Positions 37,230-46,039 are shown, counted from the first letter of the stretch. The stretch: 64,000 nucleotides of DNA from Callorhinus ursinus (GCF_003265705.1 NW_020312895.1:981271-1045270), one strand, 5' to 3'. The notes: generated by a model not told the origin, from the sequence alone. Program-made: numbers and translations.

Positions 37230-37760
37230 GAAATGGTGCGGACGCTGGGCCACGGCGGGCAGTTCCTCCAAAGGTTAAACACGGAGTCACCAAAGACCAA
37301 GCAGGTCCCCCTCCTCGGCGTGCGCCGGGAGAACTGAACCCACACGTGCACACAAAGCTCGGAGCAGCATATTCACAATAGCCAGAACATGGAAACTGGC
37401 CTCGTGTCCAGCAGCTGACGATGGGTCAGCAACCTGCCGTGAGTCCATGGGTGGGACAGTGTTCAGGCAGAGGCAGGAAAGAAGCACCAACACCCGCTAC
37501 GTGGCCCACTCTGAAAACCTCATGCCCAGCGAGGGAAGCCAGACACAAAGGGCCACGTGTGTGACTACAGCAACGTGAGACACCCAGAATAAGGAACTCC
37601 CTGGAGGCCGGAAGGAGCCTGGTGACCACCAGGGGCTGGGGGCTTCAGGGCAGGGGGGGCTGCTGAGGCACCTTTTTGTTTAGGCACAAAATAGGCTCTA
37701 AAATGGACTGGTGACAGCTGCAGGAGCCTGCAAATGCACTGAAAACCACTTCAAGGGCTG
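37230..37760 (+). mobile_element. L1 3' end remnant, GC-decayed
   Basis: Preserves the L1 3' order despite substitutions: CAGTTCCTCCAAAGGTTAAA, TATTCACAATAGCCAGAACA, AACCTGCCGTGAGTCCAT, GGGAAGCCAGACACAAAGGG, GGTGACCACCAGGGGCTGGG. The family text is ggttcctcaaaaagttaaac ... attcacaatagccaaaaggt ... aagccagacacaaaagga ... ggttaccaggggctggg. Ends are approximate. Confidence 0.75.
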
Positions 37761-39729
37761 ACGTGTCTGACCGCGGAAAGGTGTCTCAGTGAAGCCATCG
37801 CCAAAGTCCCTGCAGAAGCACAGATCCGTGCCGTCAGAGGCCACCCAGAGCGAGCAAGACGGAACGGACACCAGCCCTCCAGCTCAAGGCCTCTGTGAAC
37901 TCCACCAAGCCCGTGTGACCAAGTGCTGGGACAGGAGCTGGGAGAGGACGGGGAAAGGCAGCCAGTAGAAATGGCCCCACAGGCAGTACTAGCTGAGGGG
38001 ACATGGGGTTCAGGGAGCTTTCAGGGTGGGTTGGGAACAAGCACAAAAAGAGCCAAACTGATGGTACAGGAGAGAGAGGGGCATGTGCCCAAGGCACCGC
38101 GCCCTGCACCGCAGGGCCCAGGGGAGGGTCCCACGGACACCTGCTGTTGGAAAGGCCCCGGGGGGTGCAGCCAGCTTCCCAGCTCTGCAGGACTCAAGGC
38201 GCAACTGTTCAGCAGGCCCTGGGGAGACGGCCGCTCAGCTGTTGACCAAGCGAAAAGGGGAAACCAGCTCAGAACTGACACAACTCTGAATACGCCACAG
38301 GACAAAGGCCCCGCAGACAGACCCCCAAGGGCAAGCTGTGCTCTCAGACCTCTGCCACTCAGCAAAGTGCCTTTCCCAAGAAACAGCCTTGCCACCTTAG
38401 GGGGGGACCCAGCTCTGAAACCACAGCAGCAAGAATTCACCTCTGAGTTCATTTCTAGCAACAACATAAAGAACCAAAAGCTAGAAACCTCCCTTGTCAA
38501 AAATCCAGCCATCTCAAGCAAAGCAAAGAGGTGTGCAGCCCTGGCCACCCCTTTCCAGGAAAATGGGTAGTGACAGCAAGAGTCTAACTGGGGATTATTA
38601 CAAAAGAGCCACAGGGCTCTCAGGAGGCAATCTGGCGGTTGCAGCAAACCTGGAGAAGCCGCCTCTAGGCCCCCAGCCAGGGAGAAGCTTGTGCGGGTTC
38701 AGGAAGGGCCACCAGCGAGGACCGAGGGCCTCGGTCCAGGAGGCCTGGACTGGGGTCTGCCAGGGCACAGCCATGCTCACAGTAACACAACACGACAGTC
38801 TCCTCTTTCCAGCCTGGGTCATGAGTGACGGGCGGAGCTTTCCAGAGCGTGTATGACGTGTGAGGACATCACCATCCTGAATGCTAAAGCAACGTGCTCG
38901 GTTTCCGCTCCTCTCAGGGTCTCCCTACCAACGTGGCGTAAACATTGGCAGTCATAACTAAGTAACCCGGAGCTCTTTGGGGTCCTCCACAATTGTTCAT
39001 ACTCTACGGGTGACAGTGTGAGAACCACTGTGGGGCAGCTGTTCCCACCCCCTTGAGGGTAATGTTGCAGGGGAGGAGCAACCAGAGGGCCCTGGGGGAG
39101 GACCACTGCACCAGCCACGCGGGGGAACACGAGCCAGGGGCACTGGCGAGAAAACAGCAGCCTGCCAGACAAATCTCCACAGTGTCACCTGCAGATGGGG
39201 GAAGGCTGCAAGACCTCAGAAGCACAGATGCACCAGCTACCCGCACATGTCCTTCACAGCTCCCCGTGCCCGTGTCTCACCCAGACACCCCTCCCACAAT
39301 GACGAAGCCGGGCAAGAGAGCATTCCTTCCCAGGCCACCTTCTGAAGACGGTGCCCCCCGTCATGGGTGCATGCTGTGCACACAGAGTCAGCAGGCAGAT
39401 CTTCTGAAACCTGCCATAGCCCAAGGAATCAACACACCCTTCACTCAAGACTGCTCTCCCCAGCCAGGCCTCCCTGGCACAAGCACCAGCACACCGCTCT
39501 CAACCGCAGCAGGCGCCCCAGAGCATGGGGGAAGCCTGGTGAGCACCCACCCTGCACCACTGAGGGAGGACGGCTGCGGCCCCCAAGGCCAAGCTCCGCA
39601 CGCCGAGAAACCTATGGGTTACGGGCAGATCCTTGTCTACGGACCTTCACATCGAAAGGCGCCCGCAAAATTACCCTGTGTGCACGGGTTACCAAAACAA
39701 ACATTCCTTCCAGATGTAAACATGATGCA
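37761..39729. other. Unassigned intronic sequence
   Basis: Mostly unique GC-rich sequence. At 38975-39035 the words GGGGTCCTCCACAATTGTTC and GTGTGAGAACCACTG resemble the terminus of a hAT-Charlie-type DNA transposon, but the opposite terminus was not found. Nothing else was recognised. Confidence 0.4.
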
Positions 39730-40290
39730 AAACTCCATACAGCCATCAAGAAAAAAAGAAAATTCAGAGAGAACATGTTGGCAAACAAAAGTGAACTAAG
39801 TTATCCATTTTAACGTCAACAGAGAGAAGTGTGCACATACAGCTGAAACACAACAAAAATGCTAGAAACTCAGAATCAAAGATTACTGGAAAGAATGTTT
39901 GCACAGCAAAATTCTTTTCCCTTTGAGACTCAAATGCCCCACCATGCTTAATTTTCCTGACATTTCTGAGGCTTTGAAGCCCCAGCTAACGGATCTGAAT
40001 CATCTGAGCAAAACCATGTTATAGTGGCGTGTTACTGGAAAGCCGAGAATAGAATGCTAAATATACAGACACACACCCATACAGGGCACTTTTGTAGAAA
40101 ATGATCAAACGCAAAACTAGATAAAGTTGTCCGAGGGAAACTGGGAAAACAGTTCACCTCCAATGGGGAAGCACAATACATGGACGCCTGGAAGTTAAAA
40201 TGAGAGAAAAAACACAAAAATAGCACCTACTTGGTGTCAAGGAAAGCAAGCCTAGCCCGTGCATGACCTTAGCTTACTGAACCACTTCAC
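39730..40290. other. AT-rich unique segment near the promoter
   Basis: AT-rich DNA 1.1-1.7 kb inside intron 1 that lacks signatures of the repeat families seen elsewhere in the window. Its position close to a CpG-island promoter makes it a candidate intronic regulatory element. Conservation cannot be judged from one sequence. Confidence 0.3.
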
Positions 40291-40955
40291 CCGTGCCCAC
40301 TGCCGGCAAAGGAAGGCTCGGCAGGACGCCAGAACCTTCTCCCGGAATCCAAGTCATGCCTGTATCACTGGACCAGCCCACGCCCACTGCTCACCTAGCT
40401 GAGGCCTCCACCGCTCCATCTGTACCATCACCCGTTTCTCTTAAACAAGCATGCCACTTGGAGCCGCATTCTGCTGTATTTGGGTTGGCAGTGCAAGTAC
40501 CAACAGCGGGGTGGCACCGCGGCTCAACAGCGAACTAGGTCAGCCTGGGCCTGCCTCGGAGCTCCAGGCACCCCAGTCCCTGGCTCCCTTGGCTCCCCTC
40601 GGCCCGCGGGCAGCCGCCCCCGCTGCCCTGGGTGCCCGGGTGGGAGGCCCCCAGAGGTAAAGGCCTTGGGCAGTCACATCCCTTCTTTGGCCCTGAAAAG
40701 CTTGCCGGCATCTTTCTCTTTCATAAACAAGATAACAGCGTTCTCCAGGGCTTTCCACCGCCGCCCTTGTTTGAAAACTAGACAGATACTAAGTTACAAG
40801 GTAAAACCAGGGCGCCAACCCCCCGGAGCCCGGGTGAGCCGCACATAGCGGGCGACACAGCCCAGCGGATGAGGCTAGCCCACCAGCCAGGGGCGGGGTC
40901 AGGAGACCAGAAGTCAGGGGTCAGGGTTCTGGGCTCAACGTTCACGGAATAGACT
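40291..40955. other. Unassigned promoter-proximal intron
   Basis: GC content rises toward the CpG island; the 40555-40665 stretch is C-rich on the + strand. No exon or repeat was recognised. Confidence 0.4.
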
Positions 40956-41424
40956 AGGGGCCAGGGTCGCCGTTTGGGGCCAGTGCACGAGGGTCCTCAG
41001 ATCAGGATTTGGGGACCTTGGACAGGGATTAGAATCGGAGTTTGGGGCCCTGGTTTCCGGGGCCCGGCTCTGAGGTCGGGGTTCAGCTTATGCAGTCCGG
41101 AGGCCAGAAGTGGGGGAGCTGGATTCCAGGGTTCGGGGCAGGGTTCAGGGCACTGGTTCAGGGTCTCAGGATTTAGGGGTACGAGAGTCTGAAGGGCCCA
41201 GATTCAGTGTCCGGGTCCTGGGGTCTGAGACTCAGGGCTTCAGTCCAGAACCTGGGGCTCTGGGGCTCAGGGATGGGGACCAGGACCAGGGTCCTGGGCT
41301 CCGGGGACTCGCGGCTCAGGGCCGGGACCCGGGGCCGGGGCCCAGGTCCGGATCGGGAGGTCCCGGGGGTTCCGGGGATCCCGGGGCTCGGGGCCGGGCT
41401 CGGGGTCGGGGTCCGGTGGCCGGG
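40956..41424 (+). repeat. INPP5A: Degenerate G-rich array next to the INPP5A exon
   Basis: About 470 bp built from short variations of GGGGCTCAGGG, GGGTTC, GGGGTCC and GGGATC with almost no long C runs on the + strand. Spacing is irregular, so it is a decayed array rather than a clean minisatellite. It begins a few bases inside intron 1 of INPP5A; the G-rich strand is the transcription template. Runs of three to five G at short spacing could form G-quadruplexes. Confidence 0.7.
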
Positions 41425-41431
41425 CACTTAC

Positions 41432-41506
41432 GTCGTCGAACAGCGAGCCCACGTTGGCCGTGACCAGCAGCACCGCGGTGCCCGGGGCGGCCCCCTTCCC
41501 CGCCAT
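41432..41506 (-). CDS. INPP5A: INPP5A coding exon 1 (25 codons)
   Basis: Encodes the N-terminus of inositol polyphosphate-5-phosphatase A, the type I enzyme that removes the 5-phosphate from Ins(1,4,5)P3 and Ins(1,3,4,5)P4 and so ends calcium-releasing signals at the membrane. The exon reads M-A-G-K-G-A-A-P-G-T-A-V-L-L-V-T, then A-N-V-G-S-L-F-D-D. The VTANVGSLFDD segment is diagnostic and forms the first beta strand of the phosphatase fold. I recall alanine rather than glycine at residue 5 in human. The start at 41506 has A at -3 and G at +4. The exon ends exactly after a codon (phase 0) at a GTAAGTG donor (41431-41425). Catalytic residues lie in later exons outside the window. The CAAX-type C-terminus known for the family is also outside. 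Identification rests on this short segment plus the CpG-island context, and I consider it secure. Confidence 0.93.
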
Positions 41507-41712
41507 CGTGGCCTGGGCCGGCGGCGGCCGCTCGCGCGGTGCCGGCCGGCCGGGGTCTCCGCGGGCCGCGGCGTCAGCTGCGCCGGGGGGCGGCCCCGGG
41601 GCGCATCGCGGGCTCGGCGAGTCGGGCCGGGCCTGGCCGGGGTACGGCCGCGCGCGCGCTCGCTCGCCCTCGCTACTCCGCGGCCCCGCGCCCGTCGCTC
41701 TCCGCCCGCGCC

Positions 41713-41736
41713 TCACCGCGGCCCGCGCGCAGCCAT
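41713..41736 (-). other. uORF in INPP5A leader (7 codons)
   Basis: ATG at 41736-41734 opens M-A-A-R-G-P-R followed by TGA at 41715-41713, out of phase with the main start 207 bases downstream. Context is moderate: C at -3, G at +4. If included in the mRNA it could reduce initiation at the main start. Whether it is transcribed depends on the unmapped start site. Confidence 0.5.
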
Positions 41737-41770
41737 TAGAATCGCCGCCGCCGAAGTTCCCGCAGCCCCT

Positions 41771-41772
41771 GC

Positions 41773-41803
<31 letters not shown>

Positions 41804-41829
41804 ACCGCCACCGCCGCTACCGCTGCTGA
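41771..41829 (-). repeat. INPP5A: GGC/CGG trinucleotide tract in INPP5A leader
   Basis: On the + strand three GCC units, one GCT, seven pure GCC units (41783-41803) and then GCC/ACC/GCT interruptions; on the gene strand this is GGC with AGC and GGT interruptions. In the frame shared with the INPP5A start codon it encodes a nearly pure glycine run of 11 residues flanked by serine and further glycines, 88-107 codons upstream of the start. CGG tracts are common in CpG-island leaders and prone to length change. Confidence 0.9.
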
Positions 41830-41856
41830 GGCGAGTCCCTCCCGGAGCCGGGGGGC

Positions 41857-41918
41857 GGGGCGTGCGCGGGGAGGGGCGGGGCGGGGCGTGCGCGGGGCGG
41901 GGCGGGGCGTGCGCGGGG
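41857..41918. repeat. Triplicated GC-box unit
   Basis: GGGGCGTGCGCGGGG occurs exactly at 41857-41871, 41883-41897 and 41904-41918 (starts 26 and 21 bases apart), each joined by GGGCGGGG. The unit contains Sp1-type boxes and a TGCGC word like an NRF1 half site. A local tandem duplication within the promoter. Confidence 0.85.
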
Positions 41919-42196
41919 AGGGCGGGGTCTCGTGAGGGGCGGGGCCTCGGGCGGGCAGCCAGGGGAGGCCCGGGAGGGGCGGGGCTGCGGAGGGGCGGGG
42001 TCACTGGGAGCGGGGCAAGGATGGCAGAGAGACCCTGCGCCGGGCGGGGCGCGGCCTCATAGGGGCGGGGCCTTGAGGCGTCGCTCCTGCGTCGGCCGGG
42101 ACTGCTCCTCGGCCGCGCTCCCTTCGGTCCGCGGCCGCCCCGCCCCGCCCCTCTCCGCGCAGAGACTGCGCGCTGTCTCCGCCCTCCGCACTCCTG

Positions 42197-42204
42197 TGAC
42201 GTCA
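42197..42204. promoter_or_regulatory. Consensus CRE (CREB/ATF site)
   Basis: Perfect palindromic TGACGTCA about 690 bases upstream of the INPP5A start codon, inside the CpG island. Full palindromes in CpG islands are frequently bound by CREB/ATF1; binding here is inference. Confidence 0.7.
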
Positions 42205-42306
42205 CGGCCCGGCAGCGACCGTGCTTCTTAAAGGGGCCGCGTGCTGACCCGAGCGCTTCCTGAGCAGAGGGGTCCTAGGGGGTGGTCCCATGGCCCGCGC
42301 CTGACC

Positions 42307-42316
42307 CACGGAAGTG
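42307..42316 (+). promoter_or_regulatory. ETS/GABP-like site
   Basis: CACGGAAGTG matches the ETS core GGAAGTG with one deviation from the high-affinity CCGGAAGTG. Located in the upstream part of the CpG island. Confidence 0.4.
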
Positions 42317-42389
42317 GAAGGCGGCGGCCCGGGACACTTAATTAACTCTCACACAGGCCGCGTGGGCCCCCACCCAAGGTGGGGTTCAG

Positions 42390-42620
42390 AGGGGCGTGGA
42401 GGCCTGGGCGGGACAGAGGCGCAGGAGGGGAAGTGGGCGGGGGTCTGGGGCAAGGGGACGCGAGGCGCGGTCCTCGGGGCGGGGGGCGCGGGCTGGGGAC
42501 GGGGCTCTCGGGGCGGGGAGTGTGGTCGGGGCGGGGGCCGCGGGAGCCGGGGTCTCAGGGCGGGGTCGCGGGCCTCGGGACGAGGGTCTCGCAAGTGGGG
42601 CTCTGGGTCCCGGGTGGAGC
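42390..42620 (+). repeat. G-rich degenerate array at upstream edge of CpG island
   Basis: Irregular repeats of GGGGCGGGG, GGGTCTCGGG and GGGGCTCTCGGGGCGGGG, strongly G-biased on the + strand. Many closely spaced G runs; possible G-quadruplexes and R-loop formation if a divergent + strand transcript exists. Confidence 0.7.
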
Positions 42621-42964
42621 TCAGACTTGTTACCAGTGAAGCGTTTTCAGGCAAAGGCTGTCAACGGGCGCCTGGCCGCGCAGCACGCCTCTGAGCCCCG
42701 GTCCCCTGCCCAGGCCAGCGTCGAGAGCTGTGCCCGCGTGGCTGGGTCGGGGTGGCCAGAGCCAGGACCAGCGTCCACCAGGCTGGCCTTCAGCAGCTGT
42801 GCGCTCTGTTAACCTGCAGGGTCGGTAGGGACAGCGGGCAGCTGGGCCCTTGCCAAGGAAGGCATCCCCTCTGGAGTTAATCGGGGGGTCCTGCTTACAG
42901 CGACCACCCAGCCTCTCCACCAAAGCCCGTTTGACTTAGAAACCACCGTCTCATTCATTCAGCA
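42621..42964. other. Unassigned upstream flank
   Basis: Transition from CpG island to ordinary flank; nothing recognised. Confidence 0.45.
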
Positions 42965-43557
42965 GGGGTGATTATGCCCACCCAGAATTGGTAAGGTGAA
43001 GCCGCAGCCTCCAGTGTGCCTGGACGTGGAGATGGCATCTACAGGGAGGTAATTCAGGTTGAAGGAGGCCGTAAGGGTGTGTCCTTTTCCCAATAGAATC
43101 AGTGTCTTTTTTTTATATATTTATTTATTTGAGAGAGCGAGAATGAGAGAGAGAGAGCACATGAGAGGGGGGAGGGTCAGAGGGAGAAGCAGGCTCCTCG
43201 CTGAGCAGGGAGCCCGATGCGGGACTCGATCCCGGGACTCCAGGATCGTGACCTGAGCCGAAGGCAGTCGCTTAACCAACTGAGCCACCCAGGCGCCCCT
43301 AGAATCAGTGTCTTTATAAGAAGAAACCCAGAGCACATGCTGTCCCCCACACACCCTCCCACTCCCAACGGAAATCAAAGAAGAGGTCATTTGAATGGAC
43401 AGAAGGTGGCCGTGGACAAGCCAGGGAGAGCTTTCGCCAGAAACCAGACCCTGTGGGAACTTGATCTCAGACTGTGGGTGTCCAGAACTGCGAGAAATAA
43501 ATTTCTGTTGTTTAAGGCACATATTGTGTGTCATTCTGTGGCAGCCCAACCTAACCA
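42965..43557 (+). mobile_element. MaLR (MLT1/MST-type) LTR, split by a Can-SINE
   Basis: Left part: TACAGGGAGGTAATTCAGGT then AATCAGTGTC. Right part continues TTTATAAGAAGAAACCCAGA, CACTGCGAG-type wording and TGCGAGAAATAAATTTCTGT followed by TGTTTAAGGCACA. These match the family text agaggtaatcaagttaaaa ... gtgtccttataagaagaga ... ctgtgagaaataaatttctgttgtttaa. The Can-SINE at 43109-43299 interrupts it. The 5' end is approximate; no internal ERVL sequence was recognised. Confidence 0.82.
43109..43299 (-). mobile_element. Can-SINE nested in MaLR LTR (antisense)
   Basis: T-rich start, GAGAGAGAGAGAGCACATGA, CTGAGCAGGGAGCCCGATGC and terminal ACTGAGCCACCCAGGCGCCC. A perfect 16-bp target duplication TAGAATCAGTGTCTTT occurs at 43094-43109 and 43300-43315, placing the insertion inside the older LTR. 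Confidence 0.96.
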
Positions 43558-43959
43558 AGCATCTCTTGTTGACCTTTTTACAAAATCAGCACTTGCTAAG
43601 GACACCCTTCATAGAGAGCAAATGAGGTGTCACCAACGCCCGGGACCTGCTTCCTAAGAAGTAGCATGGCCTCCTGCCCTGTCCTCAGGCTGTGTCTCTC
43701 CTCACACCTCTGCACTCCCTGGCTGAGGAAGCTCACCTGCACAAGCATGAGCTTGTTTACTCTGAGACTGTGCCTGAATTAGAGAACACCCAGCCCCGTG
43801 CCCCACCCTCGCCCAGCACCCACCCTCCTGTCTTCCCCGTTTGACCCCTCCCACCACCTCCAAGCCGCCGACAGGCCTTCCCATCTGATGGACGTGCTGG
43901 CCCTTCACCTTCACGAAGAAGGACTTGCAGCCCAGCAGCATCTGCCCCTCCTCTGCCAC
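43558..43959. other. Unassigned upstream flank
   Basis: Pyrimidine-rich + strand; nothing recognised except possible edges of the L2 remnant that follows. Confidence 0.4.
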
Positions 43960-44760
43960 CCACTGCTATGTCATGCCATCAGCTCACAAGCATGCTGCAG
44001 GGTCTCAGATCCTATGAGGTCCCCCATGTCCTGTGCCCCTCCTCGCCCTCCCATCTCTGCTCTGTTCACTGCAAACCACCTCCTAGAAGTGACCAGTCTG
44101 CCTTGATTGCCAACGGGCCACTCTCCCAGGCCCTCAAGGCTGCTTGTGCCTGCACCCCAGTGGGGCCACCCTCACGGTTAGCCCTGGCTCCCACCCACCT
44201 GACTTACCCCCCACAGACAGGGTCTGCCCTGGTGACCATGACATTTGCGATCTTGGTCCTCCCTCTGGCTGCCCATCCCCTCAGCCTCTTTTGCTCGCTC
44301 CTCCTGATGCTCCGCCTGAAGTCCTGGGGTCCCCAGGCTCGGCCCTGGTTCCTCCTTCCTTTGTGCACACTCCCTGCCAATCTCCTCAGACTTTTTCCAG
44401 GTGCCGGCAGCTGCATTGGGAAGGGTTATTTCAAGGCCAGGAGACGGCAACAGATTCCACAGTCACTCCTTCCTTTGGAGGCTCACACTCCGAAGTGCCC
44501 ACTCACTGATGCATGGAGCCCACAACCACCTCAGGCCCTTGGCTGCCTTGTTTGACTCTGTGTCCCAGAGGCGACTTCGCTGGCTTTTTCTGGCCTATCC
44601 GGCCTCTCAGATGCTCTTTCCTCCTACAGACTCCCCCCATCTGACCCACCCACCGAGTGCCATGCACTCCGTCACACCAGCTTTCCTTTCCCCTCTGCCC
44701 GTGGGCTCTGCCTCCCTGCCACACAGGCGCAGCTGGCCACAGAGAAATAGCAAATAGGTG
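43960..44760 (+). mobile_element. Possible L2 LINE remnant (RT region)
   Basis: Several words fall in the order expected for the L2 reverse-transcriptase region, notably GAAGTGACCAGTCTGCCTTG with TTGCCAACGGGCCACTCTC (near 44090-44130) and GTCCTGGGGTCCCCAGGCTC followed by GGCCCTGGTTCCTCCTTCC (44320-44360), compared with the family text for GVPQGSVLGPLLF. Very heavily diverged; it could be chance. Confidence 0.35.
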
Positions 44761-45059
44761 AATCGAAGCCATGCCAGAGCCATCACTGTGCCTGGATCCA
44801 GGGATACCCGACTTTCAAAGAGATATTGAACCCTACACCTCACCTAAGTTAAAAGCCACGTTCATTAAATCATGGGTGAAAAGGGGGCTTGCTTTTCCTC
44901 GCATGTCCTTTTTTGCCTTTGGAACATTGTCCCATGTCTGGATGTTTCCTTTGCCAAAAGAGTAATACCATTTTTTAAGTTTTGCGACTTATTATAAGTT
45001 TTGCAAAGCCCACTTACCCAGCTTCAGGAGAGGCCTGGGCCCCCTGGCATCTGGGTCTG
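44761..45059. other. Unassigned upstream flank
   Basis: Nothing recognised. Confidence 0.4.
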
Positions 45060-45181
45060 CATCTGCCCCCGCAGTGAGCAGGGCAGAGGAGGGGAGGTGG
45101 AGGCCGAGGCCTGGGNNNNNNNNNNCATCTGCCTCCGCAGTGAGCAGGGCAGAGGAGGGGAGGTGGAGGCCGCCTGAGGCC
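45060..45181 (+). repeat. Minisatellite of about 56 bp with 10-N gap
   Basis: Unit CATCTGCC(T/C)CCGCAGTGAG, CAGGGCAGAGGAGGGGAGGT, GGAGGCCG at 45060-45115 and again at 45126-45181, separated by N at 45116-45125. The copies are nearly identical. Copy number across the gap is unknown. Confidence 0.9.
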
Positions 45182-45841
45182 TGACATTGATTCTTCCGTA
45201 GAAGCCGGCGGGCTCCAACCCGGCCTGCTTGGCCAGATGCTCTCAGGGCTCCCAGACAGAGTTTGGCCAAGTCTTTTGTTACACAACAATATGCTGTCAG
45301 CTGCTGTTTTTAAAAGAACAGCACGTTAGCTACTAATACCGTGTCATGACTTAGTTTAAGACAGGAGCCAATTTATTTATGGATTCGTATCATCCGATGG
45401 TTGAGAGGTCCACGCTGGGATTCCTTATCCGCAAGCATGCTTAAAAGTCCTCCTTCGGCTCCTAGATGGATAGGTGGACAGCACTCTGTGGTTTGCAAAG
45501 TGTGTTTTAATCATGTGGTCATCCACTTTCAACACTCCTGCCCAGGGGTGGGGGGAGGGGGCCACCCTTAGTCAGTTGTATATAGCACACTGGGTCCAAG
45601 GCCTCACTCAAGTTGATTCTCTGCATAGAGCCCAGCCGGACCCACAATGAAGGAATCCAGGGCTCTGTCCTCTTGGTGAGGGGCCGGACTCAGTTGCTTT
45701 AGCCAGAGGCATATTTGCTGTTAGTAAGTTAACGGCAGCTTGTTACTTCACACTCATCTGGGAAAGGGAGGTTTCCGTCCTTCTGAATTATTTGGATTCT
45801 TTCTTCATTAATCAGCTCTCTTCGGTAACAGCGATCACTTT
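45182..45841. other. Unassigned upstream flank
   Basis: Unique-looking sequence. No gene or repeat was recognised. Confidence 0.4.
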
Positions 45842-46025
45842 GCAGGCACCCATTGTGTGTGAGGTGCTTCACAATTGTTATTTCTGGTCCGCACGAGCAG
45901 TCATATGAGGTCTGTATCTGTTTTATAGATAAGAAAACCGAGCTTCGGGAGTAAAAAGCTGGCCAGCTCCACACAGCCAGCCCGGGCAGAGCCAGGACGC
46001 CAAAGCCGTGGTGATCCTCAACAGC
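45842..46025 (+). mobile_element. MIR SINE
   Basis: GAGGTGCTTCACAATTGTTA, then TATGAGGTCTGTATCTGTTT, TATAGATAAGAAAACCGAGC, CAGCTCCACACAGCCAGC and GGGCAGAGCCAGGACGCC follow the MIR consensus order over most of its length. Sense orientation. Confidence 0.75.
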
Positions 46026-46039
46026 ACGTGCAGCCTTAC

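Larger units (their letters stand above)
1..41431 (-). other. INPP5A: INPP5A intron 1, 5' portion (continues beyond left edge)
   Basis: The gene is on the minus strand, so its first intron begins at the GTAAGTG donor at 41431-41425 and runs leftward past position 1. No exon-like segment resembling the second coding exon was recognised in any minus-strand frame, so the whole left part is assigned to intron 1 by inference. The content fits an intron: interspersed repeats in both orientations, minisatellites and GC-rich unique sequence. An unrecognised alternative first exon or an intronic gene cannot be excluded. Confidence 0.75.
41507..41850 (-). other. INPP5A: Probable INPP5A 5' leader
   Basis: GC-rich sequence upstream of the start codon. 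The start site is not marked by a TATA box, so the leader length is a guess; the GC-box array beginning at 41857 suggests transcription starts near or downstream of it. The frame of the INPP5A start codon has no stop from 42205 down to 41507 (233 codons), so this leader is open in phase with the enzyme. A seven-codon uORF and a GGC tract lie within it. Confidence 0.55.
41830..42320 (-). promoter_or_regulatory. INPP5A: INPP5A core and proximal promoter
   Basis: TATA-less promoter region with multiple GGGGCGGGG (Sp1/KLF) boxes, a palindromic CRE and an ETS-like site upstream of the leader. The boundary to the leader is arbitrary because no start site can be read from sequence. Expected to give dispersed initiation, as in most CpG-island promoters. 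Confidence 0.7.
41250..42620. other. INPP5A: CpG island over INPP5A promoter and exon 1
   Basis: Dense CG dinucleotides, GC boxes and absence of a TATA box across the interval, against CpG-poorer flanks. This is the usual architecture of a broadly expressed gene promoter. Limits are judged by eye. Confidence 0.9.

Noticed and set aside
38975..39035. hAT-Charlie DNA transposon terminus.
   Set aside because: Only one terminus-like word (GAGAACCACTG) is visible; no partner terminus or 8-bp duplication was found.
41267..41431. Continuation of the INPP5A exon frame beyond 41432 as coding sequence.
   Set aside because: A consensus GTAAGTG donor ends the exon after the family-typical FDD, and the downstream translation is low-complexity Pro/Gly/Arg unlike the known second exon.
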